Shown: in pieces, positions 47,340 through 58,419 of the stretch
Layout of the letters: each line of letters opens with the position of its first letter
Position numbering within the stretch: the first letter of the stretch is position 1
Assembly: GCA_033961575.1 (NCBI GenBank)
Contig: CM066730.1
Span: 119,873,523-119,937,522, forward strand
Length of the DNA stretch: 64,000 nt
From: Aselliscus stoliczkanus
Taxonomy: Eukaryota; Chordata; Mammalia; Chiroptera; Hipposideridae
Direction: 5' to 3'
Notes under the pieces: model-generated
The model's input: the letters and a program-made list of their open reading frames with translations, nothing else
Databases searched by the model: none
What the model was told of the DNA's origin: nothing
Program-made: the position numbers and the translations under genes

Positions 47340-47600
47340 ATAATCAAAAATTAGTGTGACCATTTGAATCTCTCAGAGTATTATTGCAAATTATTTCCAT
47401 TGGTGCAGCAGAAGGTCATGCAGCTAGTTATATATCGTCTCTTAAAATCAGTGAACGCATAATAGTTTTTGCTACTCCAAACAAGAATCATGAAACAAAT
47501 GCATAAATCAATGACGCATACAGCTGCATTACTTTAATTACCATTTCTGCTCAGATGGTTGGTTTATGTAATATAATTGTTTACTGTTTCCCAGTATTAC
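47340..47600. promoter_or_regulatory. Candidate developmental enhancer / conserved element
   Basis: Non-repetitive sequence with a dense set of developmental factor motifs. ATAAATCA at 47503-47510 is a PBX/HOX-type TGATTTAT in reverse. Also present are a CAGCTG E-box at 47521-47526, TAATTA homeodomain core at 47535-47540 and CAGATGG neural bHLH-type E-box at 47552-47558, all within 56 bp. Motif density alone is weak evidence; conservation is not testable here. Confidence 0.3.
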
Positions 47601-47862
47601 ACTGGAAAGGCTTGGTTGGGCCACCTCATATTGTATATTGTCTTAATTTAAACACTATTTTAAATTTTTAATCACAGCAAGAAGTTTTTGAAAGCAATTC
47701 ATTTGCTCTTACTTGAACTTTTTGTTGTTATTGTTTCTTGGGTTTTGCTTTTGTTTATTTTTTGCCATTTCTAAAATCTGGCTCTCAAGTTCAAGAATTT
47801 ACATCTCAATTTATGCTTCTTTTATCCAGGTTCAAGGAAATCATTGAAAATCATTATTTTTA

Positions 47863-48488
47863 GGGCCAGCCGAGTAGCTCAGTTGGTTAAGAGCTCGCTC
47901 AAGAGTGCAAGCTCAGGCCAGCCGAGTGGTGCATTGGTTAAGAGCTGGCTTGGGATGCCAGCGGCCCTGGTACGGATCCCACATATGAGGGCCAGTGACA
48001 CTGCCCTCTACAGCTAAGATGGTGAACAACAGCTCCTCCTGGAGCTGGGCTGCTATGAGTCCCCCGAATGGCATTGCTGCAGCCCCTGCTTCACTGTACA
48101 TAGACTACAGTGAGTGTCCGGCAGCCAGCATAAGTGTCTGGCAGCTGGTGTGCGCTGCCAAGAGCAGCTGTGAGCGGCAGTCCAGAGGTTGGTGACCCAT
48201 CTGCCTCACCCGAGAAGAGCACAATGACGATACCATCATGGGCTGTTGAAGCAATGTCCTCCACAACTAGACTGAAGAACGGAGGGACAGCAACTTGTCT
48301 GTTCCCCTTCCCTGATTCCCCAACACTGTTTCCCTCCCCCAATTCCCCAATAAAATCTACAAAAAAAAAGAGTGCAAGCTCTGACAAACAGAGTTGCTGG
48401 TTGGATTCCTGGCTGGAGCTGAGCAGCTTTTGAGCAGCCGTTGAGTTGCCAACAGGTGGCAGGATGGCTCAGCTAAAAAGAACCCCCC
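47863..48488 (+). mobile_element. tRNA-derived SINE (outer copy) split by another SINE
   Basis: Begins GGGCCAGCCGAGTAGCTCAG and breaks after AAGAGTGCAAGCTC. It resumes at about 48368 with the duplicated AAGAGTGCAAGCTC and runs on through CAGAGTTGCTGGTTGGATTC and GGATGGCTCAGCTAAAAAG. It is a relative of the composite SINE at 33535 but lacks its third unit. An imperfect outer duplication (TCATTATTTTTA / TCATCATTTTTA) is seen. Confidence 0.85.
47915..48367 (+). mobile_element. Long mosaic SINE nested in a SINE
   Basis: Head GGCCAGCCGAGTGGTGCATT, full CAGC-rich body, end CCCCAATAAAATCTACAAAA. Perfect 14-bp duplication AAGAGTGCAAGCTC (47901-47914, 48368-48381) proves insertion into the older SINE. 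The 98- and 99-codon ORFs are SINE sequence. Confidence 0.93.
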
Positions 48489-48826
48489 AAAACTCATCAT
48501 TTTTAATAAAGTTGTCTTTGCTTACCACTCTCCTCCCCACTCCACTGTAGGTTAACATACTCACCGTGACTTTCATGGTCAACAACAAAGTGGGATAGAT
48601 GTAAAAGAGCGAGGTGACTTTTAAGAGGTTAGAACCTGTGTAGCACTCAGAAACATTGCAACCCCAGAGGACTGCTTTTGTCATGATCCTGTTTTAAAAC
48701 ACTAGGAGTAGCCGAATTAAATCAGTTATGTGTGTGTGTTTGGTAGTGGTGGTAGAGGTGCGTCTTTTAGAATCTTAGCTACAGGAAAAGCTAAGATCCC
48801 TTAGATATTAAGACTATAACCCTTTT
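48489..48826. other. Unclassified noncoding DNA
   Basis: Lies between two SINEs. It might be the decayed left part of the MaLR internal sequence that continues after the next SINE, but I cannot match it. Confidence 0.35.
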
Positions 48827-49260
48827 CTTTTTTTTTTTTTAAGATTTTATTGGGGAATTGGGGGAGGGAAACAGCGTTGGGGAATCAGGGAAGGGGAACA
48901 GACAAGTTGCTGTCTTTTTGTTCTTCAGTCTAGTTGTGGAGGACATTGCTTCACTGGCCCATGTTGATATCATCGTTGCGTTCTTCCCGGATGAGGCAGC
49001 TCAGTCGCCGGCCTCTGGATGGTCGCTCACTGTGGCTATTGGCAGCTCACGCTGGCTGCCGGCCACTCACTGTAGCCTATGGCAGCCCACTGCAGCAAGG
49101 GCTGCAGCCTCACCGTCGCCGGGGCTCGCACAGCCCAGCTCCAGGTGGAGCTGTTGTTAGCTGTGGAGGGCAGTGTCACCGGCCCTCACATGTGGGATCT
49201 GGACCGGGGCCGCTGGCATCCCAAAACCAGCTCTTAACTGATGCGCCACTCAGCCGGCCC
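48827..49260 (-). mobile_element. Long mosaic tRNA-derived SINE (antisense)
   Basis: Poly(T), then the complement of CCCCAATAAAATCTTA, the CAGC-rich body and the end CACTCAGCCGGCCC. Target duplication CTATAACCCTTTT / CTATAACTCTTTT (48814-48826, 49261-49273). It inserted at the edge of a MaLR internal region. The 100- and 110-codon ORFs are SINE body. Confidence 0.93.
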
Positions 49261-49273
49261 CTATAACTCTTTT

Positions 49274-50411
49274 TAATTCTGTGCTCTGCTCTCCAGGCTC
49301 ACTGAGGTGGCAGTGTCACCCACAATGCACTGCAGGGCAGCCCCTTAAACTCTGGGGTGGCAGTGGTAGCCTGGAGGATCTCTGCTTCGGGCTCATTATT
49401 TTCCTTTTCTTAGAAATGATCTCATGTTTGCAGCCGAACAGCTCCATAGTCTGGTCCTACATATTCAGAAGAAGTCCAATAGCCTTCCTACTCTCTGTCC
49501 TTTTCTCTGACCCCTTTATTTCAAACTGCAGAGTCTCTGCAGGTGTACTTTCTCGGCTCCTAATTTCTACTGATATGAATGATTAAGTCCATGAGCTGTA
49601 TCCATGATTTCTTTATCAAATGGTTGTGCAGCCACATACTTAGTGTTTGCGTCAATACTGAATGAGAACATGAACACAAATGAGAAAAGTAAGAAAAATG
49701 AGCATGTCTTCTCATTTTTTTTCAATACAGATAAGCTAAGAGTGTTCTATATCTCCCAAGTTCTGTTTCCTTTTACTTCACAATTCCTTCTTCAATCCAT
49801 CTTTTCTTCTTGCATTTTACTACAGATAAACTAAGAGCATTCTATATCTCCCAAGTCCTGTTTCCTTTCACTTCACAATTCCTTCTTCAATCCATCTTTT
49901 CTTCTTGCATTTTACTATAAACCATAAGAAGGACCCCGGGAGCATCTTCAATATTTTGCTTAGAAATCTCCTCTGCTAAATATCCAATTTCATTGTTCTC
50001 AAGTTCAGCCTTCCATAAAACACTAATACACAATTCTGTTTAGTTCTTTATATCGAGGATTGCCTTTCAATAATCAATAATCTAGTTTCCAAGGACCTAT
50101 TCCACATTTCCATCTAAGACCTCACCACAATGACCTTTAATATCCATATTTCTACCAATATTCTATTCATTATTATATATCTATTCTTTAAGAAGGTAGA
50201 AGCTTTCTTTTTAGCTCTCTTATTTTCCCCCTGTGCCCTCATCAAAATCGACTTTAATGTCTATATTTCTACAAACAGTCCTTTCATAGCAATCTCAACA
50301 TTTTCTGGCATGCCTCAAAACTCTTTCAGCCTCTATCCATCACCCCATTACAAAGGCACTTGCACATTTTTAGGTACATCTTACAATAGCACACTACTTC
50401 CATACCAACAT
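49274..50411 (-). mobile_element. MaLR (THE1/MST/MLT1-type) internal sequence
   Basis: Non-coding internal region of an ERVL-MaLR element, antisense. Recognised from ordered blocks: GCAGGGCAGCCCCTTAAACT, TAGTCTGGTCCTACATATTC, AATGATTAAGTCCATGAGCT, ATCTTTTCTTCTTGCATTTT, AAGAAGGACCCCGGGAGCAT, CAGCCTTCCATAAAACACTA and GGCACTTGCACATTTTTAGG. It abuts the LTR on the right. It carries no intact gene; MaLRs lack functional retroviral proteins of their own. A 95-bp tandem duplication lies within it. Confidence 0.85.
49728..49917. repeat. 95-bp tandem duplication inside the MaLR internal region
   Basis: Two head-to-tail copies (49728-49822 and 49823-49917), both starting CAGATAA.CTAAGAG and ending TTTTACTA, differing at only a handful of bases. 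Confidence 0.95.
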
Positions 50412-50794
50412 CTGCCTTTGTCAGCTCAGGCTGCATAACAAAATACCACAGAGTTGGTGTCTGAAACATCAGAAATTTCTCATAGTTCTAGACAGCGGAA
50501 GTCTAAGATCAAGGTACCAGCCAATTCAGTTTCTGGTGAGACATCTTCTGGCTTAAAGAGGGCCACCTTCTTGCTATGTGCTCACATAGTAAGGAATGAG
50601 AGAGAAAAAGAGACACAGAGAGATCTCTTCCTCATATTATTGGTCATAGTCCTGTTGCATTAGAGCCCCATATGACCTCATTTAACCTTAATTACTTCCT
50701 AAAAACCCTGTCTCCAGATATAGTCACTTTAGGAATTAGGATTTCAACATATGAATTTGGGGGTGGGGGCTGGGACAAAATTTAGTCCATAACA
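50412..50794 (-). mobile_element. MaLR LTR (MLT1A/MST-type), antisense
   Basis: Reverse LTR blocks in order: AGCTCAGGCTGCATAACAAA, GAAATTTCTCATAGTTCTAG, TTCAGTTTCTGGTGAGACAT, GGATTTCAACATATGAATTT and the end TTAGTCCATAACA. Since internal sequence lies to its left, this is the 5' LTR of an antisense element. Confidence 0.88.
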
Positions 50795-51874
50795 GTCTCT
50801 GATGCTGCTGTAATGAATCTGGAATGTGGAGTATATAGAGTAAATAAATATCCATTTTTGAGGTAAAGATGGTTTGCCAAATTGTTCCTTGTGATTATGA
50901 GATTATAGTGCCACAAATATGGAGTGTTTATATTAGTCAAAAGGATTATAATAATTTCAAAAAATGTGACTGTGACCTATTTATACATAAGTATAGCTTT
51001 CATTTTGCAAATATTTTGCAAACCTGTGTAGGACGCATTGCATTTCCAGGTGAGTATCCCCTTTTACCTCTGGCCCCCAATCAAAATACCTGTCATATTT
51101 GGCAGCATGCAATTTAGCTTTGGGATAAGAGACAAAACTTTTATAAACTTGTTGCTGAAACGGTTATGGAAAAGCAAAGTGTTACCATTGCGGTATTATA
51201 TCTTGTCACAGAAAATCATATGTGAAACAATAGAGGCTAGAAATATAAAAATATTTATTAATCAAATTCAATTTCCAAGAGAGATCTAAAAAAAGCTCAA
51301 ATCTTTTGAAATGATACTTAGGAAAGTGAATAAAATATATAATGAATATTTCAAACTTCATAATCTCAGTTGAATGTCTAGATTTTTATTAACAAATTTT
51401 AGAATATAATTTAAAATTTTTTCTAAGAATTAAATTTTACATCATATATAAAGTGTTTTTATTACTCTCTTCTTTTCTGCTCCCCCCTTTCATTTTTTCA
51501 TTAAATAATTATAAATCTAGGACAGTTATAGTTAGTAGGCCAAAAGCAGTTCACCTGAATTTTCCAGGTGTTATATAGATTCTGTGGCATTACTAGCTAT
51601 AAAGATGAAATTGTTCTCTATATCTGTATTTTTCATTCTGGTATTAATAGATTATTATTTACTTATCACTTCTTTTTCTAATATTATAGAAAAAATGCTA
51701 TTAGTCTTCCAGTTACTTTCAAGGAGTCATTTTGTAAGGATAAGAATAGATGGGACAATGTAGCAGGAGGTATGTCTTTCAAAACCTATTTGACCAGTGT
51801 GGCTTTTCAAACTATTACATATTATAATATCAGGAGCTGTTTTGAGATAAAAAATTATCACCTTGGATAAGAGT
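50795..51874. other. Unclassified AT-rich noncoding DNA
   Basis: No family recognised. Two short overlapping ORFs (82 and 83 codons) at 50869-51289 without domains. Confidence 0.4.
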
Positions 51875-51921
51875 GGGAGGGGGAGAGAGAGAGAGAGAAA
51901 GAGAGCGAGAGCGAGAGCGAG

Positions 51922-51969
<48 letters not shown>
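51875..51969. repeat. (GA)n microsatellite
   Basis: About 95 bp of GA with a few GAGC-type units in the middle. Confidence 0.96.
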
Positions 51970-51971
<2 letters not shown>

Positions 51972-51999
51972 TTCTCCCTCCTGTGGATATGGCCTGGTT

Positions 52000-52342
52000 T
52001 CAGTGACTTAGTCCATTTGGGCTGCTATAACAAAAATACCATAAACTGGGTGCTTATAAACAATGGAAATTTATTTCTCATAGTTCTGTGGCTAAGAGAT
52101 CCAAAAACAAAGGAACAGGGAGATTAGGCGTCTGGTGAGGCAGAGTTTCCTGGTTCATGGACAGCCATTTTCTCACTGTAACCTCACATGGTGGAAGGGA
52201 CAAGGGAACATTTTTATAAAGCTCCAGCCTTTTTATAAGACTTCACTCTCTTGACCTAAATACCTCCAAAGGCCTCACCTCCTAATACTTTCACACTGGG
52301 GTTATGGCTTCAACATATGAATTTTTGGAAGAAAGAATCAAT
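52000..52342 (-). mobile_element. MaLR LTR (MLT1A-type), solo, antisense
   Basis: CTTAGTCCATTTGGGCTGCT, ACCATAAACTGGGTGCTTAT, CATTTTCTCACTGTAACCTC, AAAGGCCTCACCTCCTAATA and GGGGTTATGGCTTCAACATA are reverse LTR blocks. No internal sequence adjoins. Confidence 0.85.
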
Positions 52343-52389
52343 AGTAGTGATTTTCATCTAACTAACCATTTTTGAAAACAGCCCCATAT

Positions 52390-53765
52390 TTAGATTTGTT
52401 TCAAGAAAGAGAGAAGATGTTATGTGAGCTCTGAGGCTAAGTCATGAAAAACATGTAATTTCCATCTGTCTCTTCCTCTCTTAGTTTGCTCATTCTGGGG
52501 GAAACCCAGATGTCATGTGGATCAGGAGAGGCCTACATGGCAAGGAGCTGAGGCTTCCTGTCAACAATCAGCACCAACATCCTATAGCCACATGAGTGAG
52601 CCACATTGAAAGGTCAATCAATTCAATGGTAGGCTGGCAAATGTTTTTGTGTTCTCTGAAAAAGAATGTGAACATCTTTATATCTACACTGGCATACACT
52701 CTCACATTAGTTATTATAAAGAATGTGTAGCATAAATTTTACCAATAATAATAAAATATATAATATTCTTTATTATAAATTCCATACACCTATGCTTCAG
52801 CGTGACCTCCTATTTCTTTCAAAATTCATTATCAGTGTTTGTAATTCACCTCCAACAAGTGTCACAAAACAAGATTTTGAATACATGCTTGATTACTAGT
52901 CAATTCAGCAAAGAAGTCAGTTATGTTACTGATGAACAAGTGCAGTTTTGTGATAGGTACTGGCTGATATTTTTGCTTATATTAACAAATAACACAAAAG
53001 TGGAAAACAAACTTCACTTATTCATCAATAGCACAAATTACTTCTCTGCTGAATTAGAAAATAGTTTTCAAATACAGGAAGAATATTTCAATTTTTTATA
53101 CTATTGACAATTTTACAGCTATGGACAAAACACACTTCTAAATATATTCTTCATGATTTACATTTTCTGCATTACTTTCTTCAGTCGAGGCAATTAGCAA
53201 AATATTAAATCAAACCTCAATTTATAGTGTTTGCCCATTTCTATTGCATAAATACTTGTACCACAACCACTTTTAATCTACCAACTTATGTCATACAATG
53301 TGGAGTTGGGAAGAGATACACAGTAGCACACAGTTCTATATCATTTCCACTACACAGACATAAAAGTAAATTACTTCGAAAACATTGATTTCAGTAAAAA
53401 TGTAAAATTATTGAAAGTGATTAGTTTTGAATATTACTTTTGATTTTATTATAATTTATATATAATTTAATATAATTTTTGTATAATTTAACTTTTAATA
53501 GTGGCTATATTTAATAGCCAGCTGGTAAAATTCCTGAAACTTAAACCCACTGCTGCTGGCCCAGTCAGGCTTTTTGATGACTATAACCCTATCTGACACT
53601 GTAAATGCAGCTCCATGAGAGGCCCCAAGTTAGAATCACCCAGCTAAGACCCTCCCAGATTCCTGACATATAAACACTGTCGGACATAAAAATGTTTATC
53701 GTTGTTTTAAGCTACTAAGACTTGAGATAATTTGTTATGCAGCAATAGATAGCCAATACACATAC
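52390..53765 (+). mobile_element. MLT1-type LTR, interrupted by about 0.9 kb
   Basis: The left part (52390-52618) has GCCTACATGGCAAGGAGCTG and ACATGAGTGAGCCACATTGA. The right part (about 53545-53765) has CTCCATGAGAGGCCCCAAGT, AATCACCCAGCTAAGACCCT, TAAGCTACTAAGACTTGAGA and TTTGTTATGCAGCAATAGAT. Both are sense and in consensus order, so one LTR was split. Confidence 0.75.
52620..53540. other. Unidentified insert inside the MLT1 LTR
   Basis: About 0.9 kb, very AT-rich, with an A/T-only stretch near 53448-53500. It contains a 101-codon plus ORF (52802-53107) with no recognised domain. It sits where an insertion would have split the LTR, but I see neither clear inverted ends nor a target duplication. 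Confidence 0.4.
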
Positions 53766-54407
53766 AAATTTTATATTAGTTCCAAACTCTCAGTAAAATG
53801 TGAAAGCTAAATAATTTTATTTTGTTAAGAGTAAAACAATCAGTCTTATAGGATACAATGAAACATAAAACATAATTTTGCATTTTGGGGAAATTTTATA
53901 TGCTAGGAAAAATAATCATTTATAAATGAGAAAATGATTACAAACACCATTTAGCTGTTTCACATGAGTACAGAGTGTTAAGGGGAAAAAAAATCACTAA
54001 TTACATGATCTACACAGTGAATTAGGGTGCTTCAGAAATAATGGTTTCATGTAGAACAATTGCTTCATGATTTTTGAGAACTTAAAAGACTAACTTGGCT
54101 TATTGTCATTTTAAATTGTTCTAATTTTTCTTATTTGATTCAGACAATATATTCTTTTTGTTTAAAATGTTATGTCAACCAGAAATTCATGGGAAATTTA
54201 ACACTGTATTATTAACATAGGATAAAAATCAACAATAAAACATACTAATTGAAGTTATAAGGCAAAATATATAACATAGTCCAGAAATTAATGTGGAGGT
54301 TAGTTGGTAAAGGTTGTCTAAGTTTAAATACGAGGATTAAACACCATCCTTTTGTGAATGTGTTATTTGAATATTTGGATTTCTCAATATGGCAAATAAT
54401 TTTTTTC
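53766..54407. other. Unclassified AT-rich noncoding DNA
   Basis: Nothing recognised. Confidence 0.4.
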
Positions 54408-54468
54408 CCTCCCTCCTTTCTTTTTCTCTTTCTCTCTTTCTCTCTTTCTCTCTCTCTCTCTCTTTCTC

Positions 54469-54528
<60 letters not shown>

Positions 54529-54539
54529 TTCTTTTCTTT

Positions 54540-54579
<40 letters not shown>

Positions 54580-54675
54580 TTCTTTTCTTTTCTTTTCTTT
54601 CTTTTTCCTTCCTTCCTTCCTTCCTTCCTTCCTTCCTTCCTTCCTTCCTTCCTTCCTTCCTTCCTTCCTTCCTTC
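54408..54675. repeat. Polypyrimidine tract: (CTTT)n, (CTTTT)n and (CCTT)n
   Basis: Pure C/T on the plus strand for about 268 bp: CTCT/CTTT mix, CTTT, CTTTT, CTTT again, then about 18 TTCC units. ORFs of over 100 codons on both strands here (Lys-Glu-Arg and Phe-Leu-Ser repeats) are artefacts. Confidence 0.97.
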
Positions 54676-54926
54676 CCCTCCCTCCAACCTCCCTCATCTC
54701 AAGCACACAAAATTGAATCAACCATAAATCACACCAATTGTAACTCTTAACTCACCCTCATCATTGATCCATTTATGAACTTCATTTATTTTTTTATTTT
54801 TTGTAATATAATGACCTCATGTCAATCTACTGTCAATCTACCACCAAACCCAAAAACTAGATTATTGACAACAATGTACACTTGTTTTACTCTCCTAAAT
54901 TATCACATAATAATTTTCTACCTGAG

Positions 54927-55445
54927 GTGTTATGGACTGAACTTTTGAGAAGGACTTTTTTTAAATTTATTTTTATTTTTTTAGCTGAGCCATCCTGCCA
55001 CTTCTTGGCAACTTAGCAGCAGCTCAGATCAGGCTGGGCATCGAACTACTGTTGCTCAGAGCTCAGCTCGCATTCTTGAGTAAGCTCTTAACCAACTGAG
55101 CACTCAGCCGGCCCTGAACTGAACTTTTGTGTGATGGTATTAGGAGGTGAGGCCTTTGGAAAGTAATTAGGTTTATATGAGGTTATGAGGGTGGAGACTC
55201 TGTGATGGAATTAGTGACCTGATAAGAAGAGGAAGAGATGTTAGAGCTCATTGTCTCTACTACGTGTGGCTAAAGTGAGAAGGTAATCATCTGCAAGCCG
55301 GGAAGTGGGTCCTTACCAAGAACCCAAATTGCCAGCACCTTCCTCCTTGACTTTCCAGCCTCCATATTGGTAAGAAATAAATGTGCTGTTTATGTTACCC
55401 AGTCTACGCTATATTGTTAGAGCTGCCTGAGCAGACTAAGATGTG
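54927..55445 (+). mobile_element. MaLR LTR (MLT1A-type), sense, split by a SINE
   Basis: TTATGGACTGAACTTTTG, then after the SINE GTGATGGTATTAGGAGGTGA, GGTTATGAGGGTGGAGACTC, ATAAGAAGAGGAAGAGATGT, TTTCCAGCCTCCATATTGGT and GAGCAGACTAAGATG. It contains an AATAAA (near 55376). Confidence 0.85.
54955..55115 (-). mobile_element. tRNA-derived SINE (antisense) in the LTR
   Basis: Reads in reverse as the outer SINE at 47863: AGCTGAGCCATCCTGCCACT through CTGAGCACTCAGCCGGCCCT. The flank GGACTGAACTTTTG recurs as GAACTGAACTTTTG on the right. Confidence 0.85.
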
Positions 55446-58419
55446 AGGAAACTACAGCCCTGATTTTGTGTTAATCTTTTACTGACCTTAAAAAATACTT
55501 TATTGTACACACATAAATATAACAAATAATTTATTGTTAAAGGAAGATTATTGTATATAATTACATAAGTGTATTTATTATTTTCTTTACATGTACATTA
55601 AAATTTTTATTTAAAAAAAAACATGTTATTATACTTGAATTTCCCCCCCCAACAAAGTTCTTGTTAATATCTCCAGAAAAACAGAGTGCAATTTGGAAAG
55701 CACAGATGTTGTGATAAAGAGCCAGATATTGCAAACATAAAGAGCTGAGCTCAAATCTAAATTCCATACTTATAGTTGTCTGTTAGAAGAAAGTTAGCTA
55801 ATATTTGTGGACCTTGATTTTTTTCATCTATGAGGTACAGGACAATAATCCTGACCTCATTAGGTTATTATATAAAAAAAATTTAAATGTAGAGTATTTG
55901 ATACATATATTAATAACTCAATTTAAAAAAGTTACTTAATGGAAAATTAAAATTTGTTAGAGTACTTGATTTTTTAAAACTCTGTTGAAGGGTTTGACCC
56001 AAGCAAATTTGAATTCCACTGACATTGATTTAAAATTATATCCAAATTGCCATATGGAAACTTTTTCCAGCTATCATTTGTTATAAAATGGTGAATTGAC
56101 CCATGAATCATAGTGAAGGCATAGCTTGATATCATTTAGTAGCATAGCCAAATTCAGACAAGGCCAATCAATTTCTTCCAAAATCATCATAAAATGAACA
56201 GAAATTGTCAAAGACCATGTGATAAAATTGGAATACAGATCTAATTTGGATTGATCAATCCCAGTATGACTCTAATTCCTCAATATTAGTTGTAATTTCT
56301 ATGGATTTTTAACATAAGATCTAAAACATATGGGCATTTAAGTAATATTTTAAAATAGATTTTCTTGGGTGTTTATAATAAGAATTTTACCAAGGGGGGT
56401 AAAAATCCTGCAGGGATTTTTGGTTGTTATTAAAATGGTTGTCTGTTCTTAAATACTTATACTTGGCATATTATAATTCCACCCTTATAGCTGAGTCCAA
56501 AATAATCTTTTGCAAATTTGATTGGACTAATTCAGAACATCCTGTCCCACTCACAGAAGAGTCAGTAAAACAGTTTGAGTTGAACGTATTTGCCTGAACA
56601 GCACTTTTACTCATCTCCTATTTTTTCTTTTTTTTTTTCTCTCATAAAATTCACATGTCCTAAAAGAAAATATAAAAACTTAAAATTTGAACTTATGCTT
56701 GTTTTAATTCAAATTTTGATCTGAAATAGATACAATGATTAAGATCTACTATATTCATTAGTCCTAATTCCCCATGAGCATTGATGGTTTTAGTAGATAG
56801 ATACATAATGGACCATAAATATATATATATATAACTCCCAGTGAGCTGCACAAACATATTTTTATGGAAATATCGAATCATCTAGAAGTGTGATCACATA
56901 AATGTAACATAAGTATCACTTCCATTAAAATGCTTAAGAATCAGAATAAAATATATAGCAAACTTTAACTTCAAACTTAAAAAGAACCTGCTTTTATAAG
57001 AAAAATATAAATGTTCACTAGGTTGAGAAAACTAATATTTGAAGAAAGTTAAGTGTTCAAATGCCAGGCAATGAAACAAAAGTGTAAAAATAGGTCTATA
57101 TAAAAAACAAATCACAGTTTTCTAAAAGGCAAATGACCCAGCTAATAAATAATTTTTGTCCTGTCTGCCCTGTATGAAGGGGCCAAAGAGATGATGTGTC
57201 TTTTAAATAACTCTAGAAGCTTTTCTCCTTTAAACTATCTTTGCTGCTATATTTATTCCAGGAACTAAAATAGTTCCATGGTCTTTAAAAAAAAAAATTC
57301 TACTCCTAACAATCAGTTTGAGTTTCCTTTTAAATCTAACATTTTAATTTTATTTCCTTTATAGGCAGAAGATTCAGCACAATTTTTAAGTGAGGCTTTA
57401 TAATTTTGAAATGTCTTAAAGCATGCATTTTACCTCAACTCCATGTTATTTTACAGATACTTTTTCAAGAAATTATTATCTTTTCCGCCACTCATTGTAA
57501 CCACCCATTACCTTAAAAAATGTACATAGGTTTCAAATATATGACTGGAACTATGGTAAAAATAAAGTTAAGCAGAATGGTACACGCTTATTGACAATGT
57601 GAAGAATGAGCTTGTTTTAGGGAAGGGTTCTCCTTTAAGACTGTTAGGGTTCCATTTAAAAAGACCTTTGCTCCATAAAAACTTCACATGAAAGAATGCT
57701 TGGATGAGTTGACTTTATTAGGCATCAAAGTAAATAAGGTTTGTTCTAGAATGAAGTTCTATATAGACCATCTCACATCCAGGCACACATTTCCTCTCCC
57801 TGTATCCCTGCGGATGCCTCTATACTCTAAAACACCACTGAGAAAACCACTTTCTTATCGGGTGTGCCACAGACTTTTATCAACGATTTAATTTGTTCCT
57901 CACATTTTTATTGTCATAGAAGTGCTGCCAAATTGCCCCTTCTTTCTTACTTTTCATTTTAATCACAAATGAGTGTCAGAGATGGTTTTGGCCATAGATA
58001 ATATGTGAATGTTTCTTAGAATGAGTAATTTCCTTTGACACTGCAATTTAATTCCCTTCCTATTCAGCCAGGACCATGGAAAGTCCAATCAGATGACCCT
58101 GCTACCCTAGTAGAGAGAAAAAATTGCTTCTGTACCAGAAGCATTGATGTGGACTCATGACCCAGGGCAAGCACAAGTTGGGCAAAGAATTTTTGACTCT
58201 TCAGAGAGCAGAGGCTTGGATATTAGTGATAAGGGATTAATGTATCCTCCTATTGTTAATTATACTTTGAAAAAGCATGAATAAAACAGAATAAAATAGA
58301 AATCTTTTTACATTAAGTCTATGTTTTGAAATAAAAGTGTTAATATATTTGTGACAATGTCATCTTCTTGTAAATATAGTATTACTCAAAATATTCTTCA
58401 GCTTTCTCATTCATTCGTT
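55446..58419. other. Unclassified AT-rich noncoding DNA
   Basis: No family or gene recognised in 3 kb. A run of eight C's at about 55645 and a short (TA)n at 56820-56832 are the only low-complexity features. Confidence 0.4.

Noticed and set aside
48858..49266. ORFs of 100 and 110 codons
   Set aside because: They are SINE sequence.
54245..54727. ORFs of 112-158 codons on both strands
   Set aside because: They are translations of the pure pyrimidine tract, giving Lys-Glu-Arg or Phe-Leu-Ser repeats.
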